NCBI GenBank assembly: GCA_028456385.1
Contig: JALNQF010000629.1
Span: 1-18,904 of the forward strand
From: Ophiosphaerella korrae
Lineage: Eukaryota; Ascomycota; Dothideomycetes; Pleosporales; Phaeosphaeriaceae
DNA length: 18,904 bases
Direction of reading: 5' to 3'
Both the position numbers and the translations under genes were made by a program. Under the pieces are notes generated by a model that was not told where the DNA came from, made no database searches, and was given only the letters and a program-made list of their open reading frames with translations. Positions 9,861 to 18,636 of this stretch are shown piece after piece (position 1 is the stretch's first letter; each line of letters begins with the position of its first letter).

Positions 9861-11030
9861 GAGAAAAGACCTTAAAAAAGATAAAGAAAACTAGTTAAAG
9901 ACAACTAAAGGTAGAAAGGAAGTACTAAAAGTATAGGCTAAACCTTAGAAGAAAGTAGCTAGGAGTAAAGAAGTATAATATATAATACTCTATTAGGCCT
10001 TTTATTATAATAATAACTACTATATATATCTTTCTAGTAAATAGAAAGTAAGATACTTCTTATAGAAGTATAGAGTAGCTATAATAAAAGAAGATAGAAT
10101 AAAAGCGTAGCTAAAAGAAATAGTATACGTAATAGACCTACTAGTAGAAGATCTAGAAAGAGAAGAACCCCTAGTACTATTAATCTAGGCTAATAGACTA
10201 GTACTAGATAAAGAGACTACTACTATTTCCTCTAAATAACTATAAGAATATAAAAAACAAATTAACGTAAAAGATATAAAGTATACTTAGTTAAATATAT
10301 ATAGCTATAATAGCTATATAATAATAGATATAGTAGAATAAAATATAGACTAGAAATTTATTTAGAAATACTTACTAGTTATAAGTATAGAGGAAGTGTA
10401 TAAAGACTAAAAAGAATATAATCCTAGAGTAATAAAATTTATAATATTCTAATAGTAGATAGAGTAATAAATAGTTATAGTAAGAAGAATACTTATATAG
10501 AGAGAGTAGTAGTATCTTGTAAGAAAGATAAGTTAGATAAATAAAGCCTATATACTATAAGTACTAGTAATATACTATATTCTAATAACTAAAAGACCTA
10601 GTATAGATAGTTATTAGGTAAGAGACGATAAGAGAATAAATCTAGAATATCTAGTATATCTAGAAATTGTATAAGTATTATATTTAAATATACACTACTA
10701 CTTATATAGAGAAGAGAAAGTATAGAACTATATATAGCTAAAAAGAAGATAAGACTATATAAAAGTAATCCTAAAGAAAGAAATTAAAGGTTAAGAAATA
10801 ATTTAGATCTTTAATAAAGAATATATATTAATTAGACTAGGACCTAAGTTATCTAAAGAATACGTTAAGGGAATATAGCTATAGTATAAGTATATATTTA
10901 ATAAATATCTAAAATACAAGAATTATAAACGTAAGGTAGAATAATAGCTTTAAAGAAATAGATAATTTAAGGAAAGACCTAAGTAAGAAAAGCTATAAGG
11001 TATAATAGGCCTACACGTTATAAATATAGG
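9861..11030 (+). pseudogene. Element B Gag-Pol linker between knuckles and protease, unrecognised
   Basis: About 390 codons between the zinc knuckles and the protease that match no domain I recognise. It begins basic and Gln-rich after translation of stops as former Gln, then becomes hydrophobic and charged without a clear motif. It is in the same frame as gag and protease. Element A has the corresponding stretch (about 1710-2900), and the knuckle-to-protease distance there is two codons shorter (437 against 439), so the linker was translated in both. Gypsy elements often have an alignment-poor spacer here. Confidence 0.6.
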
Positions 11031-11400
11031 TATATACTAAAGATAGAAAGTATAAATAATAATTAATAGTAGAGCTACAAAGAACTTTATATCTAAGAAG
11101 TTTATAGAAAACTAAGGAATAAGTTATATAATAAAGAAATACTCTTAATAACTAAGTATAATTAAAAGAAAACTATTATAAGAACTTATTAGGTTTAAGA
11201 TAACACCTTTAATACTAAGGTTAAAAGGACTAGAAATTAAGAATATAGTTATAGATATAACAATAATTAATAATAAATAAGACGTAATATTAGGAATACT
11301 ATAGTTATAATTAGCTAACCTAAGGATTAATTAGAGAATAAAGAAAATTAGTTACCCTAAGAAAGATATATTAAAAGCTAATATAACTACATATAAAGGA
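11031..11400 (+). pseudogene. Element B aspartic protease domain, active site destroyed
   Basis: The protease would cut the polyprotein inside the particle. The active-site motif DSGAT is read as NSRAT at 11065-11079 and is followed by KNFIS, matching the common gypsy form DSGATxNFIS. Asp to Asn and Gly to Arg are both G to A changes. Element A shows the same NSRAT at 1692-1706. The later motif near 11285-11310 reads DVILGILQL, corresponding to the usual YDVILGMPWL. The domain is in the same frame as gag and RT. Confidence 0.83.
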
Positions 11401-11589
11401 TAGTTCCTAGAGGAATATTAGAGGTAAGAGAAATAACTTACTAAACTAGACAACTACCTTCTAGAATACTAACTATAGGATCTAGTAATAGAATTAGAAA
11501 AAAGAAAGAACGTAAGATAAAGCCTAGTATATAGAAAAATAGAAGAAGAATCTAAGATTAAACGTGTATTTATATAGAACGCAACTAAA

Positions 11590-12200
11590 AAGAGATAGAT
11601 ATAAGAATCTAAATCCTTAGTAGTATATAGACTTATATTTATAGATAAAAAAAGAATAGATAAAAAATAACTTTACGTAGATTTCTAAAAAACAAATATA
11701 ATTATAAACAAGAACTAGTACCTTTTACTATAAATAGATAAAATATAAGATAAGCTATAAAAAGTATAAATCTTTGCAAAACTAGATATCTAGAACGTAT
11801 ATTACTAGATTAGAATTAAGAAAAGAGATAAATAGAAAACTATATTTAGAACGTAGTATAAACTATATAAATATTTAGTTATACTATTTAGACTTATAAA
11901 CGTACTAGTAGCGTTCTAGAAAAGAATTAATATAGTACTAAGAGAGTACTTAGATATATTTATATTTATATACCTAGATAATATCTTTATATTCTTAAAA
12001 ATAGAGGAAAAATATATATAGTATATATACAAAGTGCTAGAAAGGCAAGTAGAAAATAAACTATTTCTTAAGATAAGAAAGTATAAATTCTATATAAAAG
12101 AAATAGACTTCTTAAGATTTATTATAGAACTAGGAAAAATTAGGATTAACTTAAACAAGATTAAAGCAATCTAAGAATAGCTAATACTTAAGAACTTATA
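11590..12200 (+). pseudogene. Element B reverse transcriptase, degenerate
   Basis: RT would copy the element RNA into DNA. The motif around the first catalytic Asp reads FAKLDIQNVYYQIRI after reading the stop as Gln; the Asp codon is 11785-11787. The YLDD box is YLDN at 11971-11982, within FIFIYLDNIFIF, so the last catalytic Asp is lost. In-frame stops are numerous. The order with RNase H and integrase downstream is that of Ty3/gypsy and not of Ty1/copia. Confidence 0.88.
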
Positions 12201-12379
12201 AGAAGTATAATAATTCTATAGACTAGTAAACTTCTATAAGAAGCTAATAGTTAATTAGTTAAAGCTAATAGAGCTACTAATAAACTTTATAAAGAAAGAT
12301 ATACTATTTAAATAGACTAAGGAATATAAAGAAGTATATAACTAAATTAAGTAAAGATATATAGAAAATCTAGTTATAA

Positions 12380-12790
12380 GGATATATAACCTAGACCTAC
12401 TAGTAATAATAAAAATAGACGTATCTAATTTAGTCTATAAGATAGTACTAATATAAGAGGACTAAGATATAAAACAAGAATACTTAGTTAAGTACTTCTC
12501 TAAGAAAATAAAGCTAGTAGAGCTTAACTACTTAATCTATAACAAAGAAATACTAGTAATCTATAAAGTATTTAAGTAATAGAGAGTATATTTACAAAGA
12601 GTAAAGTATAAAATAAAGATTTATATAGACTATAAGAATTTTATAAAATTTATAATAAATAAGGATTTATTATAGCGCTATATAAGATAGTAAGAGTTCT
12701 TGTTAATATTTAATATAGAAATAATATATACTAAAGGTAAAGATAACTAATTTATAGACACCTTAAGTAAAAGACTAGATCTATAAGAAG
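12380..12790 (+). pseudogene. Element B RNase H domain, degenerate
   Basis: RNase H would remove the RNA template. The first catalytic Asp survives in KIDVSN (GAC at 12418-12420), where TDAS is usual. FSKKIK, VELNYLIYNKEIL and YIDYKN (usual YTDHKNL) follow, then the end of the domain with DTLSKRLD near 12757-12780, the equivalent of ADGLSRRPD. Stops interrupt it. The same end motif is where the left edge of the window cuts element A. Confidence 0.82.
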
Positions 12791-13019
12791 AAGTAAACAC
12801 TACTAGTATAGTTCTAGTTAAGAATAAAGAAGGATACCTAGTCCTAAATATACTTAAAATAGCTATAATACTTAAGAGAAAGAGTAACGCACTAGATAAA
12901 TAGATCTAAGAAGAAATAGAAAAAGCTTCTAAAGAAATAATAAAGCTTAAAATCTAAAAAGAAATTATAGAAGCTTATAGAAGAATATATATTCTAAAGA
13001 AAATATAAAGAGAATTTAT

Positions 13020-13600
13020 ATAGTAGTTCTATAAACTACTAGTATATAGATACTAAGGTATTAATAAAATATTAGATAGACTACTAAGAGATTACTATAT
13101 CCTAAAGGTAAGATAATTAGTAATAGAAGTACTACAAGATTATATAGAATACTATAAAAATAAGTATAATAGATACGCACTATATAAGATACTATAACTA
13201 GTTAAGATACTAGAATAACTATAAAGAGTTATTATAATAGACTTTATTATAAAACTACTAAAGTCTAAAGATTTAATATTAAGAGTTAAATATAATAAAA
13301 TCCTAATAATAGTAGATAATCTTATAAAGTACTTATACTTTAGACTATATAAAAAAAAAAGTAGGATAGAAGTTACTATATATTAGGTTCTAGGAACTAT
13401 AATTAGCTAATATAGTATTCTAGATAAGATTATTATAGATAGAGATATAAGATTTATATTAAAATTATAAGGAATAATATTAGTATAATTAAGAATCTAG
13501 TATATAATATTAATAGTATATTATCTATAGATAGATAGATAATTAGAATGAATAAACTAGATAGTAGAATAATACTTAAGATACTACTTTAACTATAATT
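13020..13600 (+). pseudogene. Element B integrase, zinc-binding part and DDE core
   Basis: Integrase would insert the cDNA into the genome. Upstream (13020-13170) is a candidate zinc-binding segment with RDYYIL and YIEYYKNKYNRY, where His and Cys codons seem replaced by Tyr. In the core, the first Asp is in IDFI (13240-13242) and the second is the first Asp of DRD (13438-13440). The Glu is at 13546-13548 in the former HPQTDGQLE segment. The last two are 36 codons apart, the D(35)E spacing of retroviral-type integrases. All three catalytic codons survive although stops surround them. Confidence 0.87.
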
Positions 13601-13899
13601 AGAACAATTAGGTATAACTACTACTTATAGTATAGCTAGTATATAATAGCGTAAAAAATATAGTAATAAGAGTATTACCTTTCTTTATAAACTATAAATT
13701 TAACCTTAATATATATAGAATACTAAGAACTAAAGTATCTTAGTTCCTAAAAAGAGAAAACTTTATAGATAAACTTAAGAAGATATATAATTAACTATAA
13801 TAGGATATAGAATTCTTATAAGATTAAATAGCAAAGTACTATAATAAGAAATACTAGAAAGAACTTTAATTTAAAGAAGAAGAAAAAGTATAGTTATTA

Positions 13900-14060
13900 T
13901 AAAAGAATATTAAGAGTAAATAGCTAAGTTCTAAACTAAACTACGTTAAGATAAAACTATATAAGATTAAGAAGAAAGTTATACTAGTTATATTAAAATT
14001 AAAGCTACTAGATAAGATAAGGATATACCTAATATTCTACGTATTACTACTAGAAAAGGT
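13900..14060 (+). pseudogene. Element B integrase C-terminal GPY/F-like module
   Basis: After the DDE core, a stretch reads YVKIKLYKIKKKV, then LKLKLLDKIRIYLIFYVLLLEKV. It follows the pattern of the gypsy GPY/F module (GPFxIxxxxGxxxYxLxLP, then HPVFHVSLLE), with Gly and Pro positions altered. It precedes the chromodomain, as in chromoviruses. Confidence 0.72.
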
Positions 14061-14121
14061 ACTATAGGAAGTAGAACTACTAGTATATAAAGTAGATATA
14101 TATAAAGAATAAGAAGAATAA

Positions 14122-14271
14122 GAAGTTAAAGAAATCTTATAGTACTAGTTCTATAATAGAAAAAACTACTACCTAGTAAAATAGATAGGTATAGATAAAA
14201 AAGGATAACTATAGGAAGAAATATAGGAACTAGAAGATAACCTTAATTACCCTAAGAAACTAGAAGAGTTC
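14122..14271 (+). pseudogene. Element B chromodomain
   Basis: A 50-codon module begins EVKEIL, continues YYLVK*IGID and LEDNLNYPKKLEEF. It matches the chromodomain pattern EVExILxxR, YLVKWKGY and ENLxxxxxLLxEF, with the Trp of VKW now a stop. In chromoviruses this tail directs integration towards modified histones. Element D has the same module at 16251-16400 and the same distance from the integrase Glu (192 codons in both). It is in frame with integrase. Confidence 0.88.
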
Positions 14272-14927
14272 TAAAGTTAAAACCTTCTAGAGCGCCTTAT
14301 AGTAAACTAAGAAAACTAATAATACTACTACTAAATAGAGAGATAATAGGAGCGTCTAATATAGTAGGAGCTAGAGTAGCCTCTACTACGTTATCTAAAT
14401 CTAATTTAGCCTTTAAGGTATAAGACTATTTAGATAACTTAGCGTTATTATTAGCTTTTATCTTATAAAAACGCTTAACTTAAGAATAAAGTTCTACTAG
14501 CTTATAAAGAGTTAACTTACACTTAGCTTTAGCTATAGTAAGCTATAATAATAATTATACTTAAGCCTTATTAATAGCTTACCTTATATAGCTTAGTAGA
14601 AGGTAACTATATAGAAATTAAATACTTATACTCTATAAGTAAAACCTTAGAAGAAATATACTTATACTAAACGTTAGTAAGAATATACTCGTTGTAGTAT
14701 TTACTATTAATTAAAGATATTAGATAAAAAAGGCCTAACTTAGCGTAATAATAATAAGAGAATATTTTAACCCTATTATAAACAATATAAGCTACAAGAA
14801 GAAGTTTATTATACTAGGACTAAGATAGTATAAGGAGTAATAAGGAGCTATAAATTAACAATAGGATAGGACTAATAACTCTAGCCTTAGCGTAGGGAAA
14901 TAAAGAACTATATAAAAGAGGGAATAG
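14272..14927 (+). pseudogene. Element B post-chromodomain extension, putative glutamine-rich coding region, function unknown
   Basis: I do not recognise this protein. The chromodomain frame continues with many TAA/TAG but no TGA. Element D has the same region (15896-16250 joined to 8313-8021). From the chromodomain start to a shared LIT-L motif next to the polypurine tract there are 250 codons in B and 252 in D, a whole-codon difference. Of 14 codons differing between B and D in 14272-14385, ten differ only at the third position. Four consecutive stops at 14746-14757 align in D with TAA-CAA-TAA-TAA, the surviving CAA showing that Gln was original. Shared short motifs include QERLIQQEL, LYS-TLE and IY-LQ-LL. 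A second frame is open at 14269-14420, so the frame choice there is not certain. Confidence 0.58.
14914..14927 (+). promoter_or_regulatory. Polypurine tract of element B
   Basis: AAAAGAGGGAATAG lies directly upstream of the 3' LTR start at 14928. It is the expected plus-strand primer of a Ty3/gypsy element, and element D has a similar tract in the same position. Confidence 0.8.
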
Positions 14928-15001
14928 TATTATAGTAGTAATAAGAGAAACTAAGATAGAACTAATTAGTCTACGCTTAGCTACTAATAAAGTATAGAAT
15001 A
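14928..15001 (+). repeat. 3' LTR of element B, first part
   Basis: 74 bp starting TATTATAGTAGTAATAAGAG, nearly identical to the first 74 bp of the 5' LTR (8314-8387). It is interrupted after 15001 by solo LTR E. The last five bases, GAATA, are the left copy of E's target duplication. Confidence 0.9.
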
Positions 15002-15498
15002 TATTACGGCTATAATAAGAGAAAGCTAATTAGAGCCTATTAGCCCTACTATAGATAATAACAATACGTATAATCTATAGGGTAACGAACTTAACTAAGA
15101 GGCTAACTATAATAGAGATACGTAATAAATTTACAATTCGCGATCTTAGCAAATACAAAGTATAAAGCTAAGTAGGTAATAAATTTATAATTTACAATCT
15201 TAGTAAATATAAAGTATAAAGCTAAGCACGTAATAAATTTATAATTCGCGATCTTAGTAAATATAAAGCACGAAGCTAGCTAAGAAGCCTAGGTATATAG
15301 TTAGTAGCAATGTATATTATTAGGATAGTATTAGTAATCTAATCTCTAACCTAGAACGCTAATACTTAATATTATATACATAAATTAACTATTATTTATA
15401 GTTATTACTAATTACTATACTAGCCTTTATTATTATCTCTTAATCTACTAACACCCCTAAAGAGTCGCTAGGAAGTTAACCCTAGTAGACCTATTACA
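15002..15498 (+). mobile_element. Solo LTR E inserted in the 3' LTR of element B
   Basis: 497 bp, starting TATTACGGC and ending CCTATTACA, flanked by a perfect 5-bp duplication GAATA (14997-15001 and 15499-15503). Without it, the two pieces of B's 3' LTR add up to 461 bp, equal to the 5' LTR. It belongs to a related LTR subfamily: its start resembles the A LTR (AATAAGAGAAA, then TTAGCCCTAC), and it carries three 54-bp repeats where B has two of 55 bp. No internal retrotransposon sequence is present, so it is what LTR-LTR recombination leaves. It is the youngest identified retroelement insertion and is also RIP-mutated. Confidence 0.92.
15122..15283 (+). repeat. Three tandem 54-bp repeats in solo LTR E
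   Basis: The units start GTAATAAATTTA at 15122, 15176 and 15230, with exact 54-bp spacing. Copies 1 and 3 keep ATTCGCGATCTTAG, while copy 2 has the RIP-like TTTACAATCTTAG. They are homologous to the 55-bp pairs of the B LTRs. Confidence 0.88.
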
Positions 15499-15503
15499 GA
15501 ATA

Positions 15504-15890
15504 AGTAAGGTAATAACTTATAAGATAATAAACTTAATTAGAAAACTAACTATAATAGGGATACGTAATAAATTTATAAATTCGTAATCTTAGTAAATAC
15601 AAAGTCGTAAAGCTATTATATAATAAATTTATAAATTTATAATCTTAGTAAATATAAAGTAGTAAAGCTACTAAGATAATATTACTATATAGTTAGTAAT
15701 AATACGTATTATTAAGGAAGTATTAGTAATTTAATCCTTTAACTATAGAACGCTAATACAAGATAGTTATAAAATATCTTCTATTGTTTATAGTTATTAT
15801 AGATTACTATACAAGCTTTTATTATTACTTTATAATCTACTAACTTTTATAAAATAGGTATCTATAGTTAATAATAGGTAGCCTATTATA
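15504..15890 (+). repeat. 3' LTR of element B, second part
   Basis: 387 bp continuing B's LTR after E, beginning AGTAAGGTAATAACTTATAAG (compare 8390 in the 5' LTR) and ending GCCTATTATA. It contains the 55-bp pair at 15565 and 15620. The next five bases, GTATA, are the right copy of B's target duplication. Confidence 0.9.
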
Positions 15891-15895
15891 GTATA

Positions 15896-16250
15896 AGTTA
15901 ATAATACTAATTCTTACGTCTATACTTATTTATAATAGGGAGAGCTATTAACTACGCTTAAGATATACTATCTAAATAGATTATAGTAGCTAAAGAAGAA
16001 CGTAATTAGATTCTAAGTATATAGGTAGAAAATTATACTTGTTAAGTTTATTTATATAAGATAAAGGCCTTAAATAATATAAAGTTTAATAAGTAAGCTA
16101 TTACCTTAGAGTCTAGGCTTAATTTTAAGACTATTATAGAGGCTACTATAGCTCCTATTATATTAGGCGCTCTTATCTCCTCTCTATCTATTAGTAGTAT
16201 TACTAATTCTCTTAGTTTACTATAAAGCGTTCTAGAGAGTTTTAACTTTA
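15896..16250 (-). pseudogene. Element D post-chromodomain extension, first part
   Basis: The counterpart of B 14272-14620 on the minus strand. It starts directly after the chromodomain in the same frame and continues at 8313 once B and one GTATA copy are removed. The first 38 codons are highly similar to B, with differences mainly at third positions. Later residues are more divergent but retain spaced matches (a YY, an LSY, a TY/NY and an LQL-like stretch). The product is unknown. Dense TAA/TAG codons are interpreted as former CAA/CAG. Confidence 0.55.
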
Positions 16251-18636
16251 GAACTTCTTTAGTTTCTTAAAGTAATTAAGATTGTCTTCTAGTTTCTATA
16301 TTTCTTCCTATAGTTTCCTTTTCTTATCTATACCTATCTATTTTACTAGATAGTAGTTTCTTCTATTATAGAATTAGTACTATAGAATTTCTTTAACTTC
16401 TTAATCTTCTTATTCTTTATACATATCTACTTTGTATACTAGTAGTTTTACTTCTTATAGTACTTTTTCTAGTAGTAATACGTAGAATATTAGGTATATC
16501 CTTATCTTATCTAGTAGCTTTAATTTAAATATAACTAGTGTAACCTTCTTTTTAATTATATATAGTCTTATCTTAATATAATCTAGTTTAGAAGTTAATT
16601 ATTTACTCTTAATATTTCTTTATACTAACTATACTTTTTCTCCTTCTTTAAATTAGGGTCTCTTTTAGTATTTCTTATTATAGTACTTTACTATTTAATC
16701 TTATAGGAATTCTATATCTTATTATAGTTAATTATATATTTCTTTTAGTCTATTTATAAAGTTTTCTCTTCTTAGAGACTAAAATACTTAAAATCTTAGT
16801 ATCTAGTATATATTAAAGTTAAATCTATAGTTTATAAAGAAAGGTAATACTTTTATTACTATTTTTATAACGCTATTATATACTAACTATACTATAAGTA
16901 GTAGCTATACCTAATTATTCTAGTTATAGTTAAAGTAGTATCTTAAGTACTATTCTACTATTTAGTTAATATATTCTAATTATCTATTTATCTATAGATA
17001 ATATACTATTAATATTATATACTAGATTCCTAATTATACTAATATTATTCTCTATAGTTTTAATATAAATCTTATATCTCTATCTATAATAATCTTATCT
17101 AGAATACTATATTAGCTAACTATAGTTCCTAGAACTTAGTATATAGTAACTTCTATCTTACTTTTCTTTTTATATAGTCTAAAGTATAAGTACTTTATAA
17201 GCTTATTTACTATTATTAGGATTCTATTATATTTATTTCCTAATATTAGATCTTTAGATTTAGGTAACTTTATAATAAAGTCTATTATAATAACTCTTTA
17301 TAGTTTTTTTATTATTTTAACTAGCTATAGTATTCTATATAGTATATATCTATTATATTTATTCTTATACTATTTTATATAGTTTTATAGTACTTCTATT
17401 ACTAGTTATCTTACTTTTAGAATATAGTAGTCTCTTAAGAGTCTATCTAATATTTTATTAATACCTTAATATATATATACTAGTAGTTTATAAAATTATT
17501 ATATAAATTCTCTTTATATTTTTCTTAGAATATATATTCTTCTATAAGCTTTAATAAATTTTTTTTAAATCTTAAGTTTTTTTATTATTTTAGAAGCTTT
17601 TTCTATTTCTTTCTAAATCTATTTATCTATTTTACTACTCTTTCTTTTAAGTATTATAGCTATCTTAGGTATATTTAGAGCTAAATATCTTTCTTTATTC
17701 TTAATAAAAACTATACTAGTAGTATTTACTTCTTCTTATAAATCTAGTCTTTTACTTAAAGTATCTATAAATTAATTATCTTTACTCTTAGTATATATTA
17801 TTTCTATATTAAATTTTAATAAGAACTCCTACTATCTTATATAGTATTATAATAAATCCTTATTTATTATAAATCCTATAAGGTTCTTATAGTCTATATA
17901 GACTTTTATTTAGTATTTTACTTTTTATAAGTATACTCTCTATTATTTAAAACTTTATAAATTACTAGTATCTTTTTATTATAAATTAGGTAGTTAAGCT
18001 CTACTAGCTTTAATTTTTTAAAGAAATATTCTACTAAGTATTCTTACTTTATATCTAGGTCTTCTTATATTAGTACTATTCTATAGACTAAATTAGATAC
18101 GTCTATTTTTACTATTACTAGTAGGTCTAAGTTATATATCCTAATAACTAGGTTTTCTATAAATTTCTTTTTAATTTAGCTAACTACTTTATTATATTTC
18201 TAAGTCTACTTAAATAGCGTATCTTTCTTTATAAAGTTTATTAGTAGTTTTATTAGCTTAGACTAGTTTACTATTAACTTTTTATAAAAGTTTACTAGTT
18301 TATAGAATTATTATACTTTTTATAAGTTTCTAACTATTAGCTATTCTTAGATTACTTTAATTTTATTTAAGTTAATCTTAATTTTTCCTAGTTCTATAAT
18401 AAATCTAAAGAAATCTATTTCTTTTATATAGAATTTGTATTTCTTTATTTTAAGAAGTAGTTTATTTTTTACTAGCTTTTCTAGTACTTTATATATATAT
18501 TATACGTATTCCTTTTCTATTTCTAAAAATATAGAGATATTGTCTAGGTATATAAATATAAATATATCTAGGTATTCTCTTAAGACTATATTAATTCTTT
18601 CTTATAATACTACTAGTCTATTTATTAGTCTAAATA
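16251..18636 (-). pseudogene. Element D pol, degenerate (RT part, RNase H, integrase, chromodomain)
   Basis: Minus-strand reading. RT begins inside the MPFGLxN box as FRLIN (18620-18634). YLDD reads YLDN at 18539-18550. In integrase, the first Asp in IDFI is 17280-17282, the first Asp of DRD is 17082-17084, and the Glu is 16974-16976, again 36 codons after the second Asp. The chromodomain is 16251-16400. The RT-to-integrase distance is one base short of B's. Alignment with A places a single-base deletion near 17948-17955, in RNase H (A has TTAAATACTTTAT, D has TTAAAACTTTAT). So D carries a frameshift as well as RIP stops. Confidence 0.85.

Larger units (their letters stand above)
8314..15890 (+). 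mobile_element. Element B: complete Ty3/gypsy chromovirus with both LTRs, RIP-inactivated
   Basis: Complete element bounded by a perfect 5-bp target duplication, GTATA at 8309-8313 and 15891-15895. The order is 5' LTR, leader, gag with two CCHC knuckles, protease, RT, RNase H, integrase, chromodomain, a long 3' region, polypurine tract and 3' LTR. The span is 7577 bp. Of this, 502 bp are the later solo LTR E plus one target copy, giving an original length of 7075 bp. Domain order RT-RNase H-integrase with a C-terminal chromodomain defines the chromovirus branch of Ty3/gypsy. Every domain is recognisable, but stops and lost catalytic residues show it is dead. It is inserted in the 3' region of element D. 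Confidence 0.93.
1..18636. other. RIP-mutated AT-rich block made of nested LTR retrotransposons
   Basis: Directly visible: CpA and TpG are nearly missing and TpA is everywhere. In 13201-13320 there is no CpA or TpG, while the unmutated tail 18641-18760 has four CpA and three TpG. Reading frames that still show retrotransposon motifs are broken by TAA and TAG but almost never TGA, and conserved Cys, Asp, Gly and Gln codons appear as Tyr, Asn, Arg or Lys, and stop. This is the known outcome of repeat-induced point mutation (C to T, mainly at CpA, on both strands) in Pezizomycotina. Every element in the block is affected, including the youngest insertion (15002-15498), so RIP acted after the nest was complete or repeatedly while it formed. 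No functional host gene is visible. Confidence 0.93.
15891..18636 (-). mobile_element. Element D, main portion (right of element B), truncated at RT
   Basis: A minus-strand chromovirus of the same family as B. From right to left it holds RT from the MPFGL region onward, RNase H, integrase, chromodomain and the 3' extension. It joins 8313 across B. The right end is sharp at about 18636, where element G begins, so D's gag, protease, RT N-terminus and 5' LTR are missing from the window. Its right 880 bp (17752-18636) align with 1-890 of element A. Confidence 0.87.

Noticed and set aside
15122..15283. CRISPR-like array
   Set aside because: Three 54-bp units follow each other with no spacers, in a fungal LTR; they are LTR subrepeats.
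14931..15890. Two tandem LTRs at the 3' end of B
   Set aside because: The GAATA duplication and the exact 461-bp restoration show one LTR split by another.
1..18636. Centromere or subtelomere
   Set aside because: AT-rich, RIP-mutated repeat blocks occur in both places in fungi, but no telomere repeat or other locating feature is present.
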